Shown: positions 35,917 through 44,700 of the stretch, piece by piece
Position numbering within the stretch: position 1 is the first letter of the stretch
How the letters are laid out: each line of letters begins with the position of its first letter
Source of the DNA: Oceanobacillus sojae
GTDB lineage: Bacteria > Bacillota > Bacilli > Bacillales > Amphibacillaceae
Assembly: GCF_900162665.1 (NCBI RefSeq)
Contig: NZ_LT727812.1
Span: 205,649-269,648 of the forward strand
DNA: 64,000 nucleotides
Reading direction: 5' to 3'
Notes under the pieces: model-generated
The model's input: only the letters and a program-made list of their open reading frames with translations
The model's database searches: none
What the model was told of the DNA's origin: nothing
Translations under genes and position numbers: made by a program

Positions 35917-36324
35917 CTAGTGTTTCACAAAAAAGCGTGCTAATTCCCCTTGTCTCATACTTGCTTTCCCGTATCTGCCAGCTTCATTTAATTCGTTTTT
36001 CAGGATTCCCCTCAGCTCTTCGTCGGTCAGATTAGCCGGTGTTTTTTTCTTTTTCTCCGTTACTGCCTCCAAAGTTTCTTTTTTCTCTTCGTCCAGCAGA
36101 AGCTTAATTCCAGCCATATTTAGTCCTCTGTCCAAGAGATCCTTAATTTGAAGCAGCCTGTCTACATCATTAAATGAAAATAGACGCTGATTTCCTTTGG
36201 TCCGCTCTGGAGCAATTAAATCATTTGCTTCATAATAACGAATTTGTCTTGCAGTCAGTTCGGTTAATTTCATTACTATTCCTATAGAGAATAAGGGCAT
36301 TGAACGACGGTCCATATCATTCAA
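35917..36324 (-). CDS. glnR: Nitrogen regulator GlnR
   Basis: MerR-family repressor of glnRA. 135 residues. Winged helix-turn-helix MPLFSIGIVMKLTELTARQIRYYEANDLI, a coiled coil and a C-terminal tail (LKNELNEAG ... RQGELARFF) that is held in an autoinhibitory state until feedback-inhibited GlnA binds. TTG start 7 bases after GGGGG; the nearest in-frame ATG is too far from it. Confidence 0.95.
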   Translation of the reverse strand: MNDMDRRSMPLFSIGIVMKLTELTARQIRYYEANDLIAPERTKGNQRLFSFNDVDRLLQIKDLLDRGLNMAGIKLLLDEEKKETLEAVTEKKKKTPANLTDEELRGILKNELNEAGRYGKASMRQGELARFFVKH

Positions 36325-36354
36325 AAGATGACCCCCTTCTTTGTTAATGTGTTC

Positions 36355-36405
36355 AGTATATAATATGTCAGTTTTAATGTCAATTAAGTGTCAGGTTATT
36401 TGACA
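36355..36405 (-). promoter_or_regulatory. glnRA promoter with GlnR/TnrA boxes
   Basis: TTGACA (36378-36383), 17 bases, TATACT (36355-36360) on the minus strand. A perfect GlnR/TnrA box TGTCA-N7-TGACA lies at 36389-36405. A second, half-degenerate site (TGTCA-N7-TGTCA) at 36366-36382 overlaps the -35, 23 bp away. Confidence 0.85.
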
Positions 36406-36439
36406 TATAAATCACGCTTTACTTTCTTTTTCCCGATGG

Positions 36440-37681
36440 CTAAGAAATTAAACCTTTATTTTCCAATGTTTTCACAGCTTCCACGATGGCAATTTTAACA
36501 TGCGTATAGGTTAATCCACCTTGAACATAGGCTGTATAAGGAGGACGAATGGGTCCGTCGGCAGACAGTTCGATACTTGCGCCTTGAATAAATGTACCTG
36601 CAGCCATAATAACCTGATCTTCATAACCGGGCATTTCACTTGGATAGGGTTTGACATATGAATTTATTGGTGAATTCTCTTGAATTGCCTGGCAAAAAGC
36701 AATCATTTCCTCCGCTGTATTAAAAGTAACTGTTTGTATCAGATCTGTCCTTTTCTCCTGATAAGATGGAGATGTTTTAAAGCCCGCCAGTTCTAAAAAC
36801 CGCGCTGTAAATAGAGCGCCTTTTAAAGCCTCTCCTACGGTATGCGGCGCCATAAAAAAGCCCTGATACATTTCCTGCAGCATTCCAAGAGAAGCTCCTG
36901 TTTCTTTCCCGAGGCCAGGTGCTGTCAGTCTGTTGGCACATAAATGGATAAGGTCTTTACGGCCTGCTATATAGCCTCCTGCCCGTACCAGTCCTCCTCC
37001 AGGATTTTTAATAAGCGATCCCGCAATTAAATCAGCGCCGACATGCAAGGGCTCTTTTGTTTCCGTAAACTCTCCGTAACAGTTGTCCACAAATACAATA
37101 ACAGAGGAGTCTATTTCTTTTACGAAAGCAATCATTTCTTTTATTTCATTAACTGTAAAGGAAGGCCTTGTACCATAACCTTTTGAGCGCTGAATAGCAA
37201 TAACTTTTGTCTCTTTTGTCCAGCTTCTTTTTATCTCTTCAAAGTCAACTTCTCCAGTATTTTTTAATGCAACCTCGCGATAACCAATTTGAAAATCAGC
37301 AAGCGATCCTTCTTCTTTTCCCGGCTTTCCGATTACTTCCTCTAATGTATCGTATGGATGTCCTGTAATGTATACCAGCTCGTCCTGCGGGCGCAGTACA
37401 CCGAATAAAGCGGTTGTAATAGCATGTGTGCCGGATACGATTTGCGGACGCACAACAGCATCCTCTCCGCCAAAAACGTCGGCATATACTGCTTCTAAGC
37501 CTTCTCTGCCCAAATCATCGTATCCATAGCCTGTTGTTCCCTGCAGGTGCGAGTCGCTGATTCTGTGATTCCTGAAGGCCTCCAGAACACGTCTTTGATT
37601 TTTCTCTACAATTTCCTGGATATACTGATGACCTTCCAAACAATCTTTTTCTGCTTCTATAACTAGTGATTCTGCTTGCAT
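36440..37681 (-). CDS. ynbB: Aluminium-resistance/YnbB-like PLP-dependent enzyme
   Basis: Fold-type-I PLP protein of 413 residues related to cystathionine gamma-lyase and methionine gamma-lyase. The Schiff-base lysine is probably in AIQRSKGYGTRPSF. VSGTHAITTALFGVL and GSLIKNPGGGLVRAGGYIAG are active-site loops. Exact reaction unknown. Lies between hflX and glnR, as ynbB does in B. subtilis; 4 bp after hflX. Confidence 0.88.
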   Translation of the reverse strand: MQAESLVIEAEKDCLEGHQYIQEIVEKNQRRVLEAFRNHRISDSHLQGTTGYGYDDLGREGLEAVYADVFGGEDAVVRPQIVSGTHAITTALFGVLRPQDELVYITGHPYDTLEEVIGKPGKEEGSLADFQIGYREVALKNTGEVDFEEIKRSWTKETKVIAIQRSKGYGTRPSFTVNEIKEMIAFVKEIDSSVIVFVDNCYGEFTETKEPLHVGADLIAGSLIKNPGGGLVRAGGYIAGRKDLIHLCANRLTAPGLGKETGASLGMLQEMYQGFFMAPHTVGEALKGALFTARFLELAGFKTSPSYQEKRTDLIQTVTFNTAEEMIAFCQAIQENSPINSYVKPYPSEMPGYEDQVIMAAGTFIQGASIELSADGPIRPPYTAYVQGGLTYTHVKIAIVEAVKTLENKGLIS

Positions 37682-37685
37682 TTAT

Positions 37686-38927
37686 TTACTTCTCCTCTAC
37701 AAAACGGTGAAATGGATGATCTTTTCTGACATAGCCCTGAACATGAAATTGATTTGTTTCTTCCAGCAGCTCTTTTTTAACTACTAACGCAGCGGATTGC
37801 AGCTGATATAATAAATCTCCTTCACTCGAATCTAATACAATGTCAAATAAATCCCATTCTTCCTTTAATACCTCTTCTATTTTTACTAATAATGCTTGTA
37901 AATCCTCTTCTTTCAATGCGCTGATTTGAATATTCGGGAATTGATTAGCTAAAAAGAAATCTGCTTTCAGCTGGTCTTTTTTATTATAAACCGTTAATAC
38001 AGGGATATGGCCGGCATCTAATTCGGTTAAGAGTTTACGGACCGTTTCCTGCTGCTGTGATAAATCAGGATCAGAAATATCCACTACATGCAATAGAAAG
38101 TCTGCTTCTCTCACTTCCTCCAGAGTTGATTTAAACGCTGCAATCAGTGCAGTAGGAAGATCCTGAATAAAACCTACTGTATCCGTAATTAAACTTTTCA
38201 ATCCGCCGGGCAACTGAATACGGCGGGTAAGCGGATCCAGGGTGGCAAATAATTGATCCTCTTCTAATGAGTGACTTTTGGTCAACCGGTTAAAAATAGT
38301 CGACTTTCCCGCATTTGTATAACCGACAATGGCAATTTGAAAGACATCATTTGCTCTTCTCCGCTTTCTATACTGATCGCGCTGCTTCACTACTAATTGA
38401 AAACGGCGTTTTATATCATAAATTCTTCTTTCAATATGCCGGCGGTCTGTTTCTAATTTTGTTTCTCCCGGACCTCTTGTCCCGATTCCGCCGCCGAGTC
38501 TTGATAAATTAGCCCCTTGTCCATGCAGACGGGGAAGCAAATACTCCAGTTGAGCAAGTTCTACCTGGAGCTTCCCCTCCTTTGTTTGTGCACGCATTGC
38601 AAAAATATCCAATATTAATTGACTCCGGTCTAAGACACGGACATCCAGCGTGTCTGCTAAATTGCGAACTTGACCAGCAGATAACTCATTATTTGCTACT
38701 ACTAAATCAATTTCCTCGTTCTGTACAATCTGAGCAACTTCCTGAAGCTTCCCCTCACCAATATAGGTGGCTGGATGGATACGGTCCCGATTTTGCGTAA
38801 TCACATGCTGTACTACTCCTCCAGCAGTTTTACACAGAGAAATCAATTCATCTAAAGAAGACTGAAATTGACGTTCTGATTTTTGGGATTGATTAACCGA
38901 AATTACTAATACTTTTTCTACTGTCAT
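37686..38927 (-). CDS. hflX: GTPase HflX
   Basis: Ribosome-associated GTPase that splits stalled or hibernating ribosomes. 413 residues. N-terminal HflX domain and glycine-rich LSRLGGGIGTRGPGETKLE linker, then G1 GYTNAGKST, G3 DTVGFIQDLP, G4 NKKD and a C-terminal domain. Cotranscribed with ynbB (4 bp). Confidence 0.94.
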   Translation of the reverse strand: MTVEKVLVISVNQSQKSERQFQSSLDELISLCKTAGGVVQHVITQNRDRIHPATYIGEGKLQEVAQIVQNEEIDLVVANNELSAGQVRNLADTLDVRVLDRSQLILDIFAMRAQTKEGKLQVELAQLEYLLPRLHGQGANLSRLGGGIGTRGPGETKLETDRRHIERRIYDIKRRFQLVVKQRDQYRKRRRANDVFQIAIVGYTNAGKSTIFNRLTKSHSLEEDQLFATLDPLTRRIQLPGGLKSLITDTVGFIQDLPTALIAAFKSTLEEVREADFLLHVVDISDPDLSQQQETVRKLLTELDAGHIPVLTVYNKKDQLKADFFLANQFPNIQISALKEEDLQALLVKIEEVLKEEWDLFDIVLDSSEGDLLYQLQSAALVVKKELLEETNQFHVQGYVRKDHPFHRFVEEK

Positions 38928-39016
38928 AGCCTACCTCTTTCTTATCGCTTAGTACATTAAAAATTTTACTTTCTTAACATGTAAAAAAGGTCTTATATAT
39001 ATCATACCCACTAATT

Positions 39017-39928
39017 CTATTCTAGCAACAAATCCTGCTCTGTTAAAATAATTAAATCTCTGGATACAATCTGTTCCGAGGTAAGCAGCCGGACCGCCTG
39101 CATACGGATTGCCTTCTCAATAACATTTCTTACATATCTCGCATTGGAAAAATTAATGCTGTCTTCCCGGAGTTTTTTTGACAAATGATTGCGCAGCTTC
39201 CATTCCGCCGGCTTTGATAATTGATATTGCCTTTCTTTAAGCATGCGGTTACCAATGTTTAGCAGTTCATCCACAGAGTAATCATCAAAATCTAAAATAA
39301 ATGGAAATCTGGATTCAAGTCCGGGATTCATTGTAAGGAAACGATCCATTTCCCGGGGATAGCCGGCGAGAATAAGAACGATATCTTCTCTAGAGTCTTC
39401 CATATGTTTTACCAGCAGATCAATTGCCTCTTTCCCAAAATCCTTCTCACCGCCTCGTGATAAAGAATATGCTTCATCAATAAATAAAACACCGCCCATT
39501 GCTTTCTGAATGACAGCCCTTGTTTTTTGCGCCGTCTGCCCAATGTATTCTCCTACTAAATCTGCACGTTCTGCTTCGATAAAGTGACCTTTGGAAAGAA
39601 TATTGATATTATGATAGAGCTTAGCTAATTTACGGGCAACTGTGGTTTTTCCCGTTCCCGGATTTCCCTTAAACAGCATATGAAGAACCTGTTTTGAACT
39701 TTTTAAACCTTGCTCCTTCCTCTTTTCATTTATAAGAATATTTGCGTAGATTTCTTTAATAGACGTTTTTAAATCATCCAAGCCGACAAAAGATGCAAAT
39801 TCTTTATCTATTATTTCAAGTGGCGAATGTTTTTGCTTTTTTACACGGACCTCCCTGCCGGTTTGCGGTGTATTCTCGTGTAAAATAATATTAATACGGC
39901 CATTTTTATAACCTTCCGCTTGTGCCAA
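39017..39928 (-). CDS. spoVK: Stage V sporulation protein K
   Basis: AAA+ ATPase needed for spore maturation. 303 residues. Walker A GNPGTGKTT, Walker B VLFIDEAYSL, and a sensor-type region LESRFPFILDF. The rest matches SpoVK (KGHFIEAERADLVGEYIGQTAQKTRAV). TTG start, preceded by GGGGTGATGG. A sigma-E-like promoter could lie near 39960-39995, but the match is poor. Confidence 0.93.
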   Translation of the reverse strand: MAQAEGYKNGRINIILHENTPQTGREVRVKKQKHSPLEIIDKEFASFVGLDDLKTSIKEIYANILINEKRKEQGLKSSKQVLHMLFKGNPGTGKTTVARKLAKLYHNINILSKGHFIEAERADLVGEYIGQTAQKTRAVIQKAMGGVLFIDEAYSLSRGGEKDFGKEAIDLLVKHMEDSREDIVLILAGYPREMDRFLTMNPGLESRFPFILDFDDYSVDELLNIGNRMLKERQYQLSKPAEWKLRNHLSKKLREDSINFSNARYVRNVIEKAIRMQAVRLLTSEQIVSRDLIILTEQDLLLE

Positions 39929-40086
39929 TTCTCCATCACCCCTTATTCATTAACAATATACGCAGATAACTGAAAAGGGGTGACAAATGCCTATGGATTC
40001 GTAATAGCTTATGTAATTATTTTTTTAAAGAGAGGGATGTTATATATTATACTATGTGAAACAGAAGTTCGTATATAAAGAAAATA

Positions 40087-40140
40087 AACCCGTCTCCCGA
40101 TGCTTTAGTGTTTGAAGGGAAGCATCATTCAGCAGGGTTA
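40087..40140 (-). other. Nested stem-loop between gltD and spoVK
   Basis: AACCC pairs with GGGTT across an inner GATGCTT...AAGCATC stem (about 40099-40125). On the minus strand a T-rich tract (TTTATTTTC) follows. It may be a second terminator behind gltD or a spoVK leader element. The gap 39929-40266 has no gene. Confidence 0.45.
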
Positions 40141-40162
40141 TACAGTCCGTTACTCTGCAATA

Positions 40163-40208
40163 AATAAGTGAGGTGAAATTCCAGGAATAGAATTTCACCT
40201 CACTTATT
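40163..40208 (-). terminator. Terminator of gltBD
   Basis: Arms of 19 bp perfect (40163-40181 with 40190-40208) and an 8-base loop; on the minus strand TTATTTATT follows. 58 bp past the gltD stop. Confidence 0.8.
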
Positions 40209-40266
40209 AGCATATCACCCATGACATACTGCAAATTCGGGTTTCATATTTGATTATTCTTTTAGC

Positions 40267-41763
40267 CTACATAGTTGCAACAGTCGGCAAGGAAGTCTCA
40301 CCCATTAAATATTTATCAACCTGATAAGCCGCTTCTCTCCCCTCGTTAATCGCCCAGACAATTAAGCTCTGTCCTCTGCGGGCGTCCCCTGCTGCAAACA
40401 CATTTTCTTCTGTTGTTAAAAAATTTCCGTAGGCTGCCAGCACACGATTTCTCATTGTTTTCACCCCAAAAGCATCTAAAACGGGCTCTTCCGCACCTTC
40501 AAAGCCGATAGCAATCAAAACAAGCTGTGCCGGCCAGATTTTTTCTGTTCCCGGAATTTCCTCGAAAAAGAAGACACCATTTTCATCTTGTTTTTTCTCC
40601 ATTTGAATAGTGTGCAGCTCTGTCAGATTTCCCTTTTCGTCTGTTACAAACTTCTGTGTTTGAATAGAATACTCGCGGATATCCCTGCCGAACTTTTCTT
40701 TCGCTTCTTTGTGTGCGTATTCCAGGCTGAATACTTGCGGATAAGCCGGCCACTGATTTTTTTCAGCCCGTTTAATCGGAAGCTGTGGGTGCTTACCGAA
40801 TTGTACAATGCTTTTAGCCCCTTGACGAATTGCCGTTGCAATACAGTCTGCACCAGTATCTCCGCCGCCGATAACAATAACATCTTTCCCGTCAGCATTT
40901 AACTCATCTTCCAATTCGATATTATTATCAAGCAGCTTCTCCGTTGAGCGGGTCAGATAATCCATTGCAAAGCGGACGCCTTTTCCATCTCTGCCTTCTA
41001 AAGGCAGCTCACGATGCTTCTGAGCACCAGTGCATAGAATAACAGAATCAAAAGTTGCTTTGATTTCTTCTGCTGAAATATCCTTGCCTGCCTCTGTATT
41101 TAAAACAAAATGGATACCCTCCTGACGAAGCAGCTGGATACGCCGTTCAACAACGCTTTTCTCCAGCTTCATATTGGGAATGCCATAGGTTAATAACCCG
41201 CCGGCACGATCAGCGCGTTCATAAATCGTCACCTCATGACCTGCTTGATTCAACTGATCGGCTGCAGCTAACCCAGCTGGACCCGATCCAATAATAGCAA
41301 CCCTTTTTCCAGTACGTATATCTGGAATTCTCGGTTCGATCCAGCCTTCTTCAAAACCTTTATCAATAATTTTCTGCTCGATATTTTTAATCGTTACCGC
41401 AGGATCATGGATTGCTACTGTGCAGGAGCCTTCACATGGTGCCGGGCAGACTCTGCCGGTGAATTCAGGAAAATTATTTGTTTTCATCAATCTGTCTAAC
41501 GCTTCCTTCCATCTGCCTTTATATACAAGATCATTCCATTCCGGGATCAGATTATAGACAGGACAGCCGGATGTTGCACCTTCTATTTCCATGCCAATAT
41601 GACAAAAGGGGATACTGCAATCCATACAGCGTGCCCCTTGTTCTCTTGCTGCTTTATCAGAGAAAGAGCCAGCGTATTCTTCCCAGTCTTTAACCCGCTC
41701 CAGCGGTTCACGCTCACTTGCAGTTTTTCTTTTTATTTCCATAAATCCTGTTGCTTTACCCAT
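40267..41763 (-). CDS. gltD: Glutamate synthase small subunit
   Basis: FAD/NADPH flavoprotein of 498 residues that supplies electrons to GltB. Iron-sulphur cysteines in CMDCSIPFCH and CPAPCEGSC, FAD motif IIGSGPAGLAAADQL, and NADPH motif VIGGGDTGADC. Its ATG overlaps the gltB stop by 8 bp, so translation is coupled. Confidence 0.96.
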   Translation of the reverse strand: MGKATGFMEIKRKTASEREPLERVKDWEEYAGSFSDKAAREQGARCMDCSIPFCHIGMEIEGATSGCPVYNLIPEWNDLVYKGRWKEALDRLMKTNNFPEFTGRVCPAPCEGSCTVAIHDPAVTIKNIEQKIIDKGFEEGWIEPRIPDIRTGKRVAIIGSGPAGLAAADQLNQAGHEVTIYERADRAGGLLTYGIPNMKLEKSVVERRIQLLRQEGIHFVLNTEAGKDISAEEIKATFDSVILCTGAQKHRELPLEGRDGKGVRFAMDYLTRSTEKLLDNNIELEDELNADGKDVIVIGGGDTGADCIATAIRQGAKSIVQFGKHPQLPIKRAEKNQWPAYPQVFSLEYAHKEAKEKFGRDIREYSIQTQKFVTDEKGNLTELHTIQMEKKQDENGVFFFEEIPGTEKIWPAQLVLIAIGFEGAEEPVLDAFGVKTMRNRVLAAYGNFLTTEENVFAAGDARRGQSLIVWAINEGREAAYQVDKYLMGETSLPTVATM

Positions 41764-44700
41764 TTACTCTGGCTCCTTTCTCATTCCTGATGATTGTTTC
41801 TTCATCTAAGGTTACAGTCATTTTTTTATTTTTCTTTGCCATAAATGCTTCATAACGAGCATCCTCTGCGCTTAAGCCCTGCGCTTTGAACCATTCGATT
41901 TGCTGCAGCATTAATTTATAATCTGTTGGAATCACTTTTATGAATTTCTTTATTTCTTCCTGCCAGTTCTTTAAAATAAACGCTGCTTTTTCACTATCCG
42001 TATAATCCAGATGGTTAATAATTAAATCCTTTACTTCCTCCTGTTCTTTGGGATCAGTTAATTTTTCAAATTGAATCAGCGCCTTATTTGTCAAGGACTT
42101 AAATGCTGAAATATCGTCCGGTCTTACATAGGCGATACCGCCCGACATTCCGGCAGCGAAATTCTTGCCGACATTCCCAAGGATAACAACCCGGCCGCCT
42201 GTCATATATTCACAGCCATGATCTCCAACACCTTCTACCACAATTTTCGCGCCACTATTTCTGACTGCAAATCGTTCGCCTGCATAGCCTTGAATATATG
42301 CCTCTCCACTTGTTGCGCCATAGAAGGACACATTTCCTGCAATAACATTATGACTTGGATCAATCGTTGAATCCTTTGGAGCACGGACAATTACCTTACC
42401 TCCGGAAAGCCCTTTTCCAACATAGTCATTGGCATCGCCAGTCACTGTCATTGTCATACCTGATGGAATAAATGCTCCAAAGCTTTGACCGGCTGATCCT
42501 GTGAAATGTAAATTAATTGTATCCTCCGGCAGACCTTCCTCTCCGTATTTTGCAGTAAGCTCGCTGCCGACAATCGTACCGGTAACACGGTCTGTATTTT
42601 TAATCGGAAAGCTTGCCTGCATGGCTTCTCCTGTCTTTAATGCATCTTGAACAGCAGGCAAAATTTCTTTTAAATCTAAGGATTGGTCTAACTTATGATC
42701 TTGCACGGCGGTATTTCTTTTTGTGCCTTCCGATTGATAGATCAGGGTTGATAAATCAAGATATTTCGCTTTCCAATGTGTATCGGCACGACGGGATCTT
42801 TCCAGGTATTCTGTATGTCCAATCATTTCATCCATTGTCCGGAAACCAAGCTCTGCCATAATTTCACGAACCTCTTCAGCGATAAACCGCATATAGTTCA
42901 CAACATGATCCGGATCTCCGGCAAACTTTTTACGAAGCTCCGGATTTTGTGTTGCAACACCAACCGGACAGGTGTCTTTATGACAGACGCGCATCATTAC
43001 ACAACCAACTACAACTAATGGGGCTGTAGCAAATCCGAATTCTTCCGCTCCAAGCAATGCTGCAGTTACGACGTCTTTTCCGGTTAACAGTTTGCCATCT
43101 GTTTCTAAAATAACACGGTCTCTCAGTCCATTTAACATTAATGTCTGATGCGCTTCTGCCAAGCCTAATTCCCATGGAAGTCCAGTATGCTTTATACTGG
43201 TTTTTGGTGACGCGCCTGTTCCGCCATCGTAACCGACAACAGAGATAACATCGGCATTCCCTTTTGCCACCCCTGCAGCAATCGTTCCGACTCCTGATTT
43301 TGCTGCCAGCTTGACGCTAACTCTTGCTTTGCGGTTTGCATTTTTCAAATCATGGATCAGCTGTGCCAAATCCTCGATAGAATAAATATCATGATGCGGC
43401 GGCGGTGAAATCAAATCCACTCCAGGTGTAGATCTGCGCACATCGGCAACCCATGGGTAAACTTTTTCAGCTGACAGCTGACCGCCTTCCCCAGGCTTTG
43501 CTCCCTGTGCTACTTTAATTTGCAGCTCTTTTGCATTTACTAAATAGTTGCTCGTTACACCAAACCGACCGGATGCTACCTGTTTAATCGCACTGGAACG
43601 TAAATCTCCATTTTCATCCGGAGTGAACCGGGATTTATCCTCTCCGCCTTCCCCGCTGTTGCTTTTACCGCCGAGACGATTCATCGCAATTGCCAGTGTT
43701 TCGTGTGCCTCTTTACTAATTGAACCAAATGACATCGCACCCGTTTTAAAACGTTTGACAATGGATTCAACCGATTCAACTTCTTCAATAGATATAGGTT
43801 CCTTTTTCTTAAAATCAAATAGATTTCGCAAAAAGCTTATACGTTCTTCGTTGGATTCTTTAGAAAATTGTTTAAAAAGCTTATAATCACCCCGTCGGCA
43901 CGACCATTGCAGCTTATAAATTGTCGAGGGATTAAACGCATGATGTTCACCTGTTTTTCTCCATTGAAAATCACTTCCGGAATCAAGCAGCTGGCTAATC
44001 GCTTCCTGATACCCTTCATGGTGACGTTTTTCTGTTTCCAGCTGAATTACGTCAAGTCCAATTCCATCAATTTGTGAAGCTGTACCGGTAAAATGTTCTT
44101 CAATGACCTGTTTGCTGATCCCGACAGCTTCAAAAATTTGTGCACCACGATAGCTCTGCACAGTTGAAATACCAATTTTAGACATTACCTTGATGATGCC
44201 CTCTGAAGCAGCTGCTATATATTTCGCCTGCGCTTCTTTTGGAGCCAAAGCCAATTTACCCGCTTCGAATGCCTGCTGATAGGTTTGATAAACCAGGTAA
44301 GGATAAATTGCATCTGCTCCATAACCGAGCATTGCTGCAAAATGGTGTACCTCACGCGCCTCACCTGATTGGATAATGATACTCGCTTTCGTACGGATAC
44401 CTTCACGGATTAGAAATTGATGCAGCCCGCTGACCATAAGTAATGCCGGTATTGCTTTTCGCTTGTGATCCATTTCTGTATCACGCAACACAAGAATATT
44501 TTTCCCATTTTCAATAGCAGTTCTTGCTTGTTCAAATACCCGATGCAGCGACGCTTCCATATTCTCTGTAAACAATGTCTCCATGATTTCTGTCTGTAAA
44601 CCATCGAGTTCATTATTTTCTATCTTTCTCATTTGTACATTTGATAAAATTGGTGAGTCTAATCTTACCCGTTTTTTCTTTTCTGTTTCCGGATGAAGGA

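Noticed and set aside
39929-40060. Sigma-E promoter for spoVK
   Set aside because: GTCACCCC-N14-CGTATATT is only a partial match, so not listed as a feature.
42613-43886. Several open frames opposite gltB
   Set aside because: They lie antisense to the long, well-conserved glutamate synthase and have no supporting signal.
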